In this document: one piece after another, positions 17,789 through 27,913 of the stretch
Layout of the letters: every line of letters begins with the position of its first letter
Position numbering within the stretch: the stretch's first letter is position 1
Source: Saprospiraceae bacterium
GTDB lineage: Bacteria > Bacteroidota > Bacteroidia > Chitinophagales > Saprospiraceae
Length of the DNA: 34,057 nt
Direction: 5' to 3'
NCBI GenBank assembly: GCA_023268675.1
Contig: JALQTV010000007.1
Span: 1 to 34,057 of the forward strand
Notes under the pieces: generated by a model
What the model saw: the letters and a program-made list of their open reading frames with translations, nothing else
The model's database searches: none
What the model was told of the DNA's origin: nothing
Made by a program: the position numbers and the translations under genes

Positions 17789-18244
17789 ATGCTTGCACGA
17801 ACCTTAAACACTGTATTTTTAGCAGGGGTGCTCTCTTTTTCAGCTTGCACCAACACTTCCAATGAACCTGCAGCAGAACAACAACTTTGGGAAGAGATCA
17901 TGGTTGTTCACGATGAAATCATGCCCTGGATGGGAGAACTCAACAGCATTGCCAGAGGAGTAAAAGATAAAATAGCATCCGGTGAACTTACCGAAGCGGC
18001 GTTATCAGAGTGGCAAGCCTCTTTGGGAACGTTGGAGTCTGCTGACAGAGCAATGTGGAAATGGATGAATGAATTGCAGCAAATAGATAAACTAAGACAA
18101 GACAAATCTCATCAGGAAATTATGGATTATCTTGCTGCAGAAAAAGCCGCTATTGAAGAAGTGAAAAATTTGATGGCGTCCAGTATGGCTTCCGGCAAAC
18201 TACTACTTGAATCTGCTACTTCCACCGAAAACCCAGAACAATGA
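17789..18244 (+). CDS. hypothetical lipoprotein
   Basis: MLARTLNTVFLAGVLSFSAC lipobox; helical remainder; stop overlaps the SCO gene start (ATGA). Confidence 0.75.
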   Translation: MLARTLNTVFLAGVLSFSACTNTSNEPAAEQQLWEEIMVVHDEIMPWMGELNSIARGVKDKIASGELTEAALSEWQASLGTLESADRAMWKWMNELQQIDKLRQDKSHQEIMDYLAAEKAAIEEVKNLMASSMASGKLLLESATSTENPEQ

Positions 18245-18882
18245 TAAAAATGAAACATTCTTTTTTCGCGACAGCGGTGCTTGCTTTTGTGATGCTTTCC
18301 TGTGGTGCTCCCGATTCCGGAGAACTCCCTTTCCTGGGCAATCATGAAACAGTAGACGGAGAAGTGGTATATCACCACATTCGCCCTTTCCGTTTTGTCA
18401 ACCAGGACAGTGCGTTTGTTACCAATGAAACTTTTGCCGGGAAGCTTTATGTTGCCGACTTTTTCTTTACCTCTTGTCCGACTATATGTCCCAAAGTAAA
18501 AAAGAACATGCTTCGCATTTATGAAAAATACGAAGACAGACCCGAGTTGAATTTTCTTTCGCATTCAATTGATGTCAAATACGATACGGTAGGACGCTTG
18601 AGAGCCTACGCCGATAACCTTGGGATCAATACCGATCGCTGGCATCTGATTACAGGAGATAAGGATGAAATCTATGGCATTGCAGAAGACTATATGAGTG
18701 TGGCGATGGAAGATGCCGATGCACCGGGGGGATACAATCACAGTGGTTGGATTGTGTTGATAGACGACAAGGGACGTCTGCGTTCTTATTGCGATGGTAC
18801 GGATGCTGAGGCTGTTGATAAATTCATGTTGGATATAGATTGGTTGCTGGCAGACGTTTACGGGGATGATTCAACGCAATAG
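18241..18882 (+). CDS. SCO family protein (SCO1/SenC copper chaperone/thioredoxin fold)
   Basis: FTSCPTICPKVKKNML CxxxC motif and conserved His region GGYNHSGWIVLID; lipobox LSCG. Confidence 0.92.
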   Translation: MIKMKHSFFATAVLAFVMLSCGAPDSGELPFLGNHETVDGEVVYHHIRPFRFVNQDSAFVTNETFAGKLYVADFFFTSCPTICPKVKKNMLRIYEKYEDRPELNFLSHSIDVKYDTVGRLRAYADNLGINTDRWHLITGDKDEIYGIAEDYMSVAMEDADAPGGYNHSGWIVLIDDKGRLRSYCDGTDAEAVDKFMLDIDWLLADVYGDDSTQ

Positions 18883-19441
18883 TGGGATGTTGCAACTATG
18901 GAAAAAAATCGAGGAGCAGCAGGTGTACCGTGGATGGCGGGGAATAATCAAGAAGCTGTTTGAACTTCCGGATGGCCAGATCGCTTCTTATGATGTCTTT
19001 GATAATGCAGTTTTTGTCACTGTTGCTGCTCTGACAGGCAGCGGAGAATTTGTTTTGATTCGACAGTTCAGGCCGGGGCCGGAGAAGTTGCTTTTATCTT
19101 TTGTCGAAGGACATGTAGAGTCCGGTGAGGAACCTGCGCTTACAGCAAAAAGAGAATTGCTGGAGGAAACAGGGTATGAGGCAGGAGCAATTTTTTTTCT
19201 GAAAGAAAGGCAGAGTGCTTACTCCAATGAACGACAGCTGATGTTTCTTGCCCTTGATTGTACCCTTACTGCCGAGCCACAAAGAGACCCTGACGAGTTT
19301 ATTGAAGTCCTTACCATGTCTCCGTCTGATCTTCGTCAGATGATGCTTTCTTCCGGGGATACTTCTTTCAACAACATTGATGCAGCTTATCTGGCGATGG
19401 AACGCATGAGGGTGTTGAATCTTTTCCCCACTCAATTTTAA
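18866..19441 (+). CDS. NUDIX hydrolase (ADP-ribose pyrophosphatase-like)
   Basis: NUDIX box GHVESGEEPALTAKRELLEETGYEAG. Confidence 0.9.
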   Translation: MIQRNSGMLQLWKKIEEQQVYRGWRGIIKKLFELPDGQIASYDVFDNAVFVTVAALTGSGEFVLIRQFRPGPEKLLLSFVEGHVESGEEPALTAKRELLEETGYEAGAIFFLKERQSAYSNERQLMFLALDCTLTAEPQRDPDEFIEVLTMSPSDLRQMMLSSGDTSFNNIDAAYLAMERMRVLNLFPTQF

Positions 19442-19453
19442 AATCACTTTTCT

Positions 19454-20071
19454 ATGCAGTTACGAGCTTTTTCTGAAGAAGATTTCTCCGGGATGGATCG
19501 ATTTTTTCGGATGAACCTGATCAATCAGCTGAGTGGACCACGCAGTGCTTTTCTGGTGGGGACAGCAGATCGTTCCGGAAGTACCAATTTGGCACTGTTT
19601 AATTCGGTAGTCCATGTAGGAGCCAATCCTCCCTTACTTGGGCTTGTGTTCAGGCCTCATACCGTCCCTCGACATACGCTGGAAAACATCAGAGAAACGG
19701 GGGTGTTTACCCTTAACCAGGTGCATGTAGATATGATTGAAGCTGCTCATACATGTTCTGCGAATTATTCCCGCGAGATGTCCGAATTTGATGCCAGTGG
19801 TTTGATTGCTGAATACCGAAAAGACTTTCCGGCTCCTTTTGTAGCAGAAAGCTTTGTCAAGATGGCCATGGTGCCGGAAGAAGAACACTTGATTGCAGCA
19901 AACCAGACGATCTTCATGGTAGCAAAAATTGTGGACCTTTGGGTAGCAGAAGATGCTGTCGAGGCGGGCGGACATCTCGATGAAAAAATTACCAGGCCGG
20001 CTGCTGTTATGGGCCTGGACACCTATCTTAGTACAGAACAAATCATGAGATTGGGCTATGCCAGACCCTGA
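19454..20071 (+). CDS. flavin reductase family protein (FMN-binding split barrel)
   Basis: GPRSAFLVGTADRSGSTNLALFNSVVHVGANPPLLGLVFRP, HTLENIRETGVFTLNQV. Confidence 0.88.
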   Translation: MQLRAFSEEDFSGMDRFFRMNLINQLSGPRSAFLVGTADRSGSTNLALFNSVVHVGANPPLLGLVFRPHTVPRHTLENIRETGVFTLNQVHVDMIEAAHTCSANYSREMSEFDASGLIAEYRKDFPAPFVAESFVKMAMVPEEEHLIAANQTIFMVAKIVDLWVAEDAVEAGGHLDEKITRPAAVMGLDTYLSTEQIMRLGYARP

Positions 20072-20089
20072 AAAAATGCAAAATAAAAT

Positions 20090-21001
20090 ATGGAAGATTC
20101 TTTCGTGAAGGTAGCATTGGTGCAGTATGCGCCGGTACTTTTTGACAAAAAAGCGACCCTGGATAAGATGGCAGACTTGCTGGAAGAAGTCGGCAAAGAA
20201 GGGGCCGACGTTGTCGTTTTTCCTGAAGCCTTTATCCCGGCCTATCCCTGGGCCATGAGTTTTGGAACGGTTATCGGCAGTAGGAGTCCGCAGGGCAGGG
20301 ATGCGTTCTTACATTATTGGGAAAATGCAATTCGCATTCCGGGACCGGAGACGGATCGGATCGGATCGCTGGTCAAGAAAATAAGTGCGGTGACGGTTGT
20401 CGGAGTCATAGAAAAAGATCTGACGGGCACGCTGTATTGTACCCTGGTGTATTTTGATGCAGATGGCAGTTTACTAGGCAAGCACAGGAAATTGAAGCCT
20501 ACAGCAGCGGAGCGCGTCATCTGGGGGGAGGGGGATGGCACAGACCTGCAGGTTCATGATACTGCTAAAGGCAAAATTGCAGGACTTATCTGTTGGGAGA
20601 ATTACATGCCCCTGGCCAGATTTGCACTTTATGAGCAGGGAGTAGAATTGTATTGTGCCCCTACGGCAGATGCGCGAGATTCCTGGCAAGCGAGCATGCG
20701 TCATATTGCGATGGAAGGGCGTTGTTTTGTATTGGGATGCAATCAATATGTGACCCTGGATATGTTTCCCGAGGCTTACCGGGAAGAAGTTTCCGCCAAA
20801 GGAGAAATTCTTTGCAGAGGGGGCAGTGTAGTAGTCTCCCCCCTGGGAGAAGTACTCGCAGGGCCTCTGTTTGATAGGGAGGGCATTTTGTATGCCACAC
20901 TTGACAGGAGAGAAATAGGAAGAGGGAAGATGGATTTTGATGTGGCAGGTCATTACAACCGTCCTGATGTATTTAGTTATGAATGGACGAAAGGGAAATA
21001 A
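20090..21001 (+). CDS. nitrilase / carbon-nitrogen hydrolase
   Basis: VVVFPEAFIPAYPWA (Glu), GKHRKLKPTAAERVIWG (Lys), GLICWENYMPLARFALY (Cys). Confidence 0.92.
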   Translation: MEDSFVKVALVQYAPVLFDKKATLDKMADLLEEVGKEGADVVVFPEAFIPAYPWAMSFGTVIGSRSPQGRDAFLHYWENAIRIPGPETDRIGSLVKKISAVTVVGVIEKDLTGTLYCTLVYFDADGSLLGKHRKLKPTAAERVIWGEGDGTDLQVHDTAKGKIAGLICWENYMPLARFALYEQGVELYCAPTADARDSWQASMRHIAMEGRCFVLGCNQYVTLDMFPEAYREEVSAKGEILCRGGSVVVSPLGEVLAGPLFDREGILYATLDRREIGRGKMDFDVAGHYNRPDVFSYEWTKGK

Positions 21002-21077
21002 TATTGTCCCCATGAAACCAAGTTGGCTTTAGTTTGGTTTCATTTTGTATTATCGGAAAAATAAAAAACAAAATATC

Positions 21078-21830
21078 ATGGCAAGACGAAACTTTCTTAA
21101 ATCAAGCAACCCCTTTCTTAGCGAAAAATCCTTGATGCGAGGAGGAAGTTCCGGAGGATTTGCCGGTATTTCCACTGACCGCATGACCGTTGCCGGGGCA
21201 GTCAATAAAACCCTTTTGCTGGCAGGAATTATGTTGGTAACTGCAACGATCGGATTTAGCAATGCCAACCCCTTGTTCATTTGGGGAGGGGCTATTGGCG
21301 GTTTGGTAGTAGTATTGATTGCCTCCTTTAAGCCAAACTTGTCTCCTGTCCTTGCACCTGTTTATGCAGCTTTGGAGGGATTGTTCGTGGGAGGTATTTC
21401 AGCAATTTATGCTGCCGCTTTCAATGGAATCATATTTCAGGCGGTCACACTGACGCTTGCGGTATTGTTTATGATGTTGTTTGTATATAAATCCGGGATG
21501 ATTCGGGTGACCGACAAATTTCGCAGAGGAGTGGTAATGGCGACGGGAGCCATCCTGGTAGTGTATCTGCTCAACTGGGTTTTGTCGATGTTCGGAGTAA
21601 ATATGCCTTACCTCCATGAGGGCGGTATGTTTGGGATAGGCATCAGCCTGGTTATCGTAGGGGTAGCAGCACTCAATTTATTGCTTGATTTTGACGCTTT
21701 CGAGAAGGGAGAGCAAATGGGAGCCCCTGCATATATGGAATGGTTTATGGGGATGGGTTTGTTGATTACCCTGGTGTGGTTGTACGTAGAAATATTGAGA
21801 TTGATCGCGATGTTTAGTTCTAACGATTAA
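21078..21830 (+). CDS. Bax inhibitor-1/YccA family membrane protein
   Basis: Multi-TM; SPVLAPVYAALEGLFVGGISAIY, LLLDFDAFEKG; ORF track start 21045, ATG at 21078 better. Confidence 0.9.
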   Translation: MARRNFLKSSNPFLSEKSLMRGGSSGGFAGISTDRMTVAGAVNKTLLLAGIMLVTATIGFSNANPLFIWGGAIGGLVVVLIASFKPNLSPVLAPVYAALEGLFVGGISAIYAAAFNGIIFQAVTLTLAVLFMMLFVYKSGMIRVTDKFRRGVVMATGAILVVYLLNWVLSMFGVNMPYLHEGGMFGIGISLVIVGVAALNLLLDFDAFEKGEQMGAPAYMEWFMGMGLLITLVWLYVEILRLIAMFSSND

Positions 21831-21838
21831 GCTCATTG

Positions 21839-21870
21839 AAGTCCGAATGGACTTTGGTTCTTTCGGACTT
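21839..21870 (+). terminator. stem-loop downstream of the Bax-inhibitor gene
   Basis: AAGTCCGAA (21839-21847)/TTCGGACTT (21862-21870); alternative smaller hairpin AAGTCC-GAAT-GGACTT; no strong T-tract. Confidence 0.5.
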
Positions 21871-22358
21871 GTTCAAAATAAAACAGGGCACTAAAGCTGA
21901 TTGCATAGTACCCTGTATAACCCCAAAAAACCAAATGAAAACAATCTACATATGAATATTCTTCGTATGATTTCTCAATTGTGTGGCTGATAGCCATTTT
22001 ATCTTTTGCAATAGGTTTACACTCATTTGTGCCTTACTTCTTGTCAAATTTAACAGATAATTAAGGATCAATTTAATAAAAAAAGGACAATTGTGACAGG
22101 GGAAAGTGTATGATTGCGTCACGAAGAAAGGTTTAATTGTCTGATTATTAGATTTGTGTGTTTTTTACACTTGTATATTTTGTTATTTTTTTGCGGCAAA
22201 AGCAAACTTAGTCCCTCCTTTATTTGGCAAATAACCCTCTTGACCTTGTTATTGTTTTGATTAGAGGGGTTTCTGGTGCAAAAACAGACTCTACGCGCCA
22301 ACAAATATTATTGTAACTTTAGTGTCAAATTATTTTTTATCTTCAAAAGCAATTCATT

Positions 22359-23729
22359 TTGGCTAAAGTCAAAACCATTTTTGTTTGTACCGATTGTGGC
22401 AGCACTTCACCCAAGTGGATGGGTAAGTGCCCGGCTTGCGGTGAGTGGAACACCCTTCAGGAGGAAGTGATGGTACGGGATAAAAGTGTACCTGCTACGG
22501 TAAAGGCCGGTGGACAATTGTATCAGCCCAGTCAGCCCCAGTTGTTGTCCGATATTGCTACGGGCCAGACCCGCCGCTTGATCACCCCGGACAATGAATT
22601 TAACAGGGTGCTGGGCGGAGGTATTGTGCCGGGGTCCATGGTCCTGATAGGAGGCCAACCCGGAATAGGGAAATCTACGCTGTTGCTTCAACTGAGTTTG
22701 CAGCTGAAGCACAAAGTGCTGTATGTTTCAGGTGAGGAGAGTGAGGAGCAAATCAAAATGCGGGCAGAGCGTCTGGAAGGCAGACAGGAGGATTGTTATA
22801 TTCTTACCGAAACAAACGTAGAGCGCATCTTGAATTTTGCGTCCGAGCTCAAGCCTGATTGTATCATCATTGATTCTATCCAGACTGTTTCATCTGGCGA
22901 GCTGGATGCAGTGGCGGGCAGTATATCCCAGATCAGAGAATGTGCTGCGCTTATCCAGCGATTTGCCAAAACCAGTCATATACCGGTATTTATTATCGGT
23001 CATATCACCAAAGACGGCAATATTGCAGGACCTAAAATCCTGGAACACATTGTTGATGCGGTCTTGCAATTTGAAGGGGACCGGCATTATACCTATCGCA
23101 TCCTTCGAACCATAAAGAATCGTTTTGGATCAACCGATGAGATGGGTATTTACGAGATGCGGGCCAGTGGCCTTCGGGAAGTAAGCAATCCTTCGGAATT
23201 ATTGCTGTCGCAAAAAGATGAGGATCTGAGTGGCTCAGCCGTGGCTGCTACCATGGAAGGCATGCGCCCCATGCTCATCGAATGTCAGGGCTTGGTCAGC
23301 AAAGCGGTCTATGGCAATCCTCAGCGGACTGCTACCGGTTTTGAACTCAGGCGCCTGAGCATGCTGCTGGCAGTGCTGGAAAAAAGGTGTGGCCTGCCCT
23401 TCGGGATGAACGATGCTTTTCTTAATCTGGCAGGAGGAATAAGAGTCGATGATCCGGGGATAGACCTGGCCATCGCGGCAGCACTTATTTCTTCTCTTGA
23501 CAATACCCCTATTCCGGGAGATACCTGCTTTGTCGGAGAAATTGGCCTTTCCGGGGAAATTCGCTCGGTCAGCCGCATAGAACAACGCATTCAGGAGGCG
23601 GGGAGGTTAGGCTTTAAGCACATATTCTTGTCGAAATACAATGTTAAAGGATTGGGAGGAAAGCAGTTTCCCATCACTTTACATCCGATTGGAAAACTTG
23701 ATGAACTGATCAGCGGTCTTTTTCGCTGA
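22359..23729 (+). CDS. radA: DNA repair protein RadA
   Basis: N-terminal zinc finger CTDCGSTSPKWMGKCPACGEWNT, GGQPGIGKSTLLLQ, KNRFGSTDEMGIYEM; TTG start. Confidence 0.97.
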   Translation: MAKVKTIFVCTDCGSTSPKWMGKCPACGEWNTLQEEVMVRDKSVPATVKAGGQLYQPSQPQLLSDIATGQTRRLITPDNEFNRVLGGGIVPGSMVLIGGQPGIGKSTLLLQLSLQLKHKVLYVSGEESEEQIKMRAERLEGRQEDCYILTETNVERILNFASELKPDCIIIDSIQTVSSGELDAVAGSISQIRECAALIQRFAKTSHIPVFIIGHITKDGNIAGPKILEHIVDAVLQFEGDRHYTYRILRTIKNRFGSTDEMGIYEMRASGLREVSNPSELLLSQKDEDLSGSAVAATMEGMRPMLIECQGLVSKAVYGNPQRTATGFELRRLSMLLAVLEKRCGLPFGMNDAFLNLAGGIRVDDPGIDLAIAAALISSLDNTPIPGDTCFVGEIGLSGEIRSVSRIEQRIQEAGRLGFKHIFLSKYNVKGLGGKQFPITLHPIGKLDELISGLFR

Positions 23730-23780
23730 TTTTTTCAACATTCATTCCTTCACTATGTTACAATTTACAAATTCCGGTTT

Positions 23781-24182
23781 GTGAAAGATTTTCCAGTGGT
23801 ATTCTTTGACGGACAATGTAATCTCTGTAACAGCTCTGTGCAGCTGCTTCTCCGACTGGATAAAAAAACATTGTTTAGGTTTGCATCTCTTCAATCGGCT
23901 TACGCCAAAAAAGAACTGAGCAAGTGGCTGGGAGAGGAGCATTGGCCTGATTCCATTGTGTTGCTTGCCGACAACCAAGTGTATGTACGCTCTGATGCCG
24001 TGCTGAAAACAGGTTGGCTATTGGGAGGCTTTTGGAAACTGTCCGTAGTGGGGTATTTGTTGCCCCGATCTCTTCGGGACTATCTGTACGATCGCATAGC
24101 GGCCAATCGCTACCGCTGGTTTGGAAAAAGAGCTGCTTGTATGGTTCCTACGCCTGAGCTGAAGAGTAGGTTTTTAGGATAG
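23781..24182 (+). CDS. thiol-disulfide oxidoreductase DCC family protein (DUF393)
   Basis: FFDGQCNLCNSSVQLLLRLD; GTG start. Confidence 0.9.
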   Translation: MKDFPVVFFDGQCNLCNSSVQLLLRLDKKTLFRFASLQSAYAKKELSKWLGEEHWPDSIVLLADNQVYVRSDAVLKTGWLLGGFWKLSVVGYLLPRSLRDYLYDRIAANRYRWFGKRAACMVPTPELKSRFLG

Positions 24183-24225
24183 AAGTTATCTTCAAAATAC
24201 ATTTCACCATTTAAAATCCAATTAC

Positions 24226-25128
24226 ATGATTACTCGAAGGGGGTTTCTGTCCAACGCTTCCATGGCTATGGGAGCTACCTTGTTGTCAGGACAACAGGGG
24301 CTGTTGAAAAATCTATTTCCGTTTGCACATGACATGCATGTTTTGAGGAATAATGTCGGAATCTACCTTGACAGGGGAGGCTCTATTGGCTGGATGATAG
24401 AAAAAGACGGGATAGTAGTTATTGACACTCAATTTCCTGAGCAGGCTGCCAATTTTATTGGTCTTATGAAAGAAAAAGAAGATCGCAAAGTGGACATTTT
24501 GTTCAATACACACCATCACGGAGATCACAGTTCGGGCAATATTGCTTTCAAGGGACTGGCAGACAAGCTGGTGGCACATGCCAATTCCAGAGCCAATCAG
24601 GAGAGAACCGCTGCGGAGCGCAATGCTCTGGATAGCCAATGGCTTCCGGATACGGTGTTTGAGGAATCCTGGAGTCAGAAAGTGGGTTCAGAAACCGTCA
24701 CAGCCAGGTATTTTGGCCCCGGCCATACCAATGGGGACAGCGTTATCCATTTCGAAAATGCCAACATAGCTCATACGGGTGACCTGATGTTCAATCGCCG
24801 TTTTCCCTATATCGATAAAAGTTCGGGAGCATCCATAGAGAATTGGATCAGTGTATTGCAGCAGATTCGCAATACCTATGACAGCGACACTTTGTTTATT
24901 TTCGGGCATGGGAAGGTCAATGAATTGAGCACCGGGAGCAAGGAGGATCTTCAGGCTTTCGAAAATTACCTTGAGCAGTTGCTGAATTATGTCAAAAAAG
25001 GAATGGCGGAAGGGAAAACGGCGGATGAACTTGCTGCTGTAGCTTTTATTCCGAATGCTCCGGAATGGACAGGAGACGGGATCAGGCGCAGTATTGATGC
25101 TGCGATGATTGAATTGCAGGGCAATTAG
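24226..25128 (+). CDS. MBL-fold metallo-hydrolase with Tat-like signal
   Basis: MITRRGFLSNASMAMGATLLSG; HHHGDHSSGN; GPGHTNGDSVIHFENANIAHTGD. Confidence 0.92.
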   Translation: MITRRGFLSNASMAMGATLLSGQQGLLKNLFPFAHDMHVLRNNVGIYLDRGGSIGWMIEKDGIVVIDTQFPEQAANFIGLMKEKEDRKVDILFNTHHHGDHSSGNIAFKGLADKLVAHANSRANQERTAAERNALDSQWLPDTVFEESWSQKVGSETVTARYFGPGHTNGDSVIHFENANIAHTGDLMFNRRFPYIDKSSGASIENWISVLQQIRNTYDSDTLFIFGHGKVNELSTGSKEDLQAFENYLEQLLNYVKKGMAEGKTADELAAVAFIPNAPEWTGDGIRRSIDAAMIELQGN

Positions 25129-25239
25129 GAGCAGTGTAAAATTATCGGCTTTCATCCCCGAAAGCTTCAATTTTCTGTGTATTTTCGCAGCGCTTTTTAA
25201 ACTTAGAAGCGTTGCGACGCTATTCAAAACCCTGTGTTT

Positions 25240-26706
25240 ATGGATTCCAAACAAGACCTGCAGCAAGGCATAGACAGCCGCAGAACCGTGATAGCTCAAT
25301 TGATAGACAACCCGAAAACAGGCCAGGAGGTCTGGGTAATGGGTTGGGTAAGGGCTTTCAGAGGCAATCAGTTCATTGCGCTCAACGATGGTTCTACCAT
25401 CAAAAACCTGCAAGTTGTGGTTGATTATGAGCAATTTCCGGAGTCTTTGATCAAAAAGATTACCTTCCATGCTTGTATAGCAGTCAGGGGAAAGGTAGCG
25501 GAGTCTAAGGGGGCAGGGCAAAGCATAGAAGTTGTGGCTGAAGAGTTGGAAATTTTTGGCGCAGCCAATCCGGAAACTTACCCTTTACAGCCCAAGCATC
25601 AGACGATGGAGTTTTTGCGCGAGAAGGCGCATTTCCGCATGCGTACCAACACTTTCAGTGCTGTTTTTCGAGTGAGGCACGCTGCCGCTTATGCTGTGCA
25701 TAAATTTTACAACGACCGCGGTTACTATTATCTCCACACGCCGATTGTTACCGGAAGTGATGCGGAAGGGGCGGGTGAGATGTTTCGCGTAACAACGTTG
25801 GATCCCAAAAATCCGCCCATGACGGAAGCTGGGGCAATTGATTGGAGCCAGGATTTTTTTGGCAAAGCTACCAACCTGACTGTTTCCGGTCAGTTGCAAG
25901 GTGAAATAGGCGCTCTTGCATTGGGTAAGATTTATACCTTTGGACCTACCTTCCGGGCTGAAAATTCAAATACCTCCCGTCACCTGGCTGAATTCTGGAT
26001 GATTGAGCCGGAAGTAGCGTTTTTCGATATTTACGACAACATGCAGCTGGCAGAGGATTTTGTGAAGTATGTCATCAGTTATGTACTGGAGCACAATGCC
26101 GATGATCTTGCCTTCCTGGATCAGCGCATCAAGGATATGGAAAAACAAATGAAGGCACAGGATCGAAGGGAGATGGGCTTGCTGGAAACCCTGAATTTTG
26201 TCGTTTCCAATGACTTTGAGCGCATTACTTACACCGAAGCTATTGAACTGTTGCACAACTCTACTCCTTACAAAAAGAAAAAATTTAAATTCCCAGTGGA
26301 GTGGGGGTCTGACTTACAGGCTGAGCACGAGCGCTGGTTGGTTGAAAAGCACTTCAAAAAGCCCGTTATTGTCCGCAATTATCCGAAAGACATCAAGGCG
26401 TTTTACATGCGGCTAAACGATGATAACAAAACAGTTGCGGCTATGGATGTTCTTTTCCCGGGTATTGGTGAAGTGATAGGTGGATCCCAGCGGGAGGAGC
26501 GTACAGATGTGCTATTGCAGCGAATGGCAGAGATGCATATTCCTGCTGAAGAGTTATGGTGGTACCTGGAATTGCGCAATTTTGGAGGTGCGCCTCACGC
26601 AGGTTTCGGCCTTGGTTTTGAGCGTATGGTCCAGTTTATCACAGGTATGGGGAATATACGCGATGTGATTGCTTTTCCTCGCACACCCGGTGTAGCAGAG
26701 TTTTAA
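25240..26706 (+). CDS. asnS: asparaginyl-tRNA synthetase
   Basis: TYTFGPTFRAENSNTSRHLAEFWMIEPE, GFGLGFERMVQFITGMGNIRDVIAFPRTPG. Confidence 0.97.
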   Translation: MDSKQDLQQGIDSRRTVIAQLIDNPKTGQEVWVMGWVRAFRGNQFIALNDGSTIKNLQVVVDYEQFPESLIKKITFHACIAVRGKVAESKGAGQSIEVVAEELEIFGAANPETYPLQPKHQTMEFLREKAHFRMRTNTFSAVFRVRHAAAYAVHKFYNDRGYYYLHTPIVTGSDAEGAGEMFRVTTLDPKNPPMTEAGAIDWSQDFFGKATNLTVSGQLQGEIGALALGKIYTFGPTFRAENSNTSRHLAEFWMIEPEVAFFDIYDNMQLAEDFVKYVISYVLEHNADDLAFLDQRIKDMEKQMKAQDRREMGLLETLNFVVSNDFERITYTEAIELLHNSTPYKKKKFKFPVEWGSDLQAEHERWLVEKHFKKPVIVRNYPKDIKAFYMRLNDDNKTVAAMDVLFPGIGEVIGGSQREERTDVLLQRMAEMHIPAEELWWYLELRNFGGAPHAGFGLGFERMVQFITGMGNIRDVIAFPRTPGVAEF

Positions 26707-26749
26707 TTGTGGGATTTTGACAATAATTTAGCAAGGCCGGTATTTTCTT

Positions 26750-27142
26750 GTGTACAAATGTGTTATCTTTCAACAGGAAAATACCGGCTTTATGAAAGAA
26801 CCTACCTGCCAAATCAGTTTTTGGGGACAAATGAGGAGTTTTATACCTCACCTCAATCCTCGCGACTTCCTACAGTCTGTACAAAATTGTCCTGATGCCT
26901 GCCTGCTAGATGTTCGAACCCCTGAAGAATTCAGAAAAGATGGCCTGAAAAATGCTAAAAACCTGGATTATCTGGGAGCATCTTTTATTGACGAACTATT
27001 GTCTTTGCCTAAAGATTCCTCTTATTTTGTCTATTGTCGTTCGGGTAGGAGAAGCTTGCGGGTATGTACGCTCATGCACAATTGTGGATTTTCAAAGGTG
27101 TATAATTTGGATGGTGGGTTGGCTGTGATGTTTGAAAAATAG
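26750..27142 (+). CDS. rhodanese-like domain protein
   Basis: CLLDVRTPEEFRKDGLKNAKNL, active-site loop VYCRSGRRS, VYNLDGGLAVM; start uncertain (26750 or an internal Met). Confidence 0.88.
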   Translation: MYKCVIFQQENTGFMKEPTCQISFWGQMRSFIPHLNPRDFLQSVQNCPDACLLDVRTPEEFRKDGLKNAKNLDYLGASFIDELLSLPKDSSYFVYCRSGRRSLRVCTLMHNCGFSKVYNLDGGLAVMFEK

Positions 27143-27261
27143 AATGATTATTTGTGTAATCTTATTTGGTCGGAAAGAATAAATAGCACAGAAATACACG
27201 TCCAAATTTTATTCTATTTTGTATAATTTTAGTACTTTTCGTTTTATTGCCTTATAAAAGA

Positions 27262-27858
27262 ATGATTATGACGGAATCTACCTCTTGGTTGGATATAATA
27301 AGTCAGCCCTGGTCTTGGTATGTATCAGGGGCTGCCATCACCCTGGTTGTTTTTTTGAACAATTGGCTGGGTAAGCGTTTTGGGATTTCGGGCTCTTACG
27401 AAGTTGCCTGTAGCTTACTGGGAGCCGGAAAGAAAATTTCTTTTTTCAAGCGCGATTTAAAGGGAGATATTTGGATCATTGCCTTTGTACTGGGCAGTAT
27501 TTTGGGAGGTTACATTGCTTCACAATATTTGACAAGTGATCAGGCGGTAGTTATTTCTGAATCGACCATTGCTTACCTCAACGAACTGGGCATTGCTTAT
27601 CCCGATGCTGATACCAGGGGGTTGGGGATGGTTCCGGATACCATTTTCAACCTTTCAAGCCCGAAAGGAATATTGCTTGCTGTTTTGGGTGGCTTGCTGG
27701 TAGGTTTCGGCTCGCGTTATGGAAGGGGCTGCACTTCCGGACATGCCATCAACGGATTGGCTCACTTTCAGTTGCCTTCTTTGGTGACAGTAATCGGGTT
27801 TTTTATTGGGGGTTTGTTGATGGTACATTTTATTTTTCCCTGGTTGAATGCGCTGTAA
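27262..27858 (+). CDS. YeeE/YedE family membrane protein (half-transporter, thiosulfate/sulfur uptake type)
   Basis: GGLLVGFGSRYGRGCTSGHAINGLAHFQLPSLVTVIGFFIGGLL; ORF track start 27247 (TTG), ATG at 27262/27268. Confidence 0.9.
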   Translation: MIMTESTSWLDIISQPWSWYVSGAAITLVVFLNNWLGKRFGISGSYEVACSLLGAGKKISFFKRDLKGDIWIIAFVLGSILGGYIASQYLTSDQAVVISESTIAYLNELGIAYPDADTRGLGMVPDTIFNLSSPKGILLAVLGGLLVGFGSRYGRGCTSGHAINGLAHFQLPSLVTVIGFFIGGLLMVHFIFPWLNAL

Positions 27859-27913
27859 GCTAAGAGCCAAACCCTTCAATACAGTGATTTAGGAAGACTT
27901 AAACTTGTAAAAA

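Noticed and set aside
20474-21013. 179-aa minus-strand ORF
   Set aside because: Antisense to the nitrilase, which has its full catalytic triad.
24688-25521. 277-aa minus-strand ORF
   Set aside because: Antisense to MBL hydrolase and asnS; composition looks like a shadow frame.
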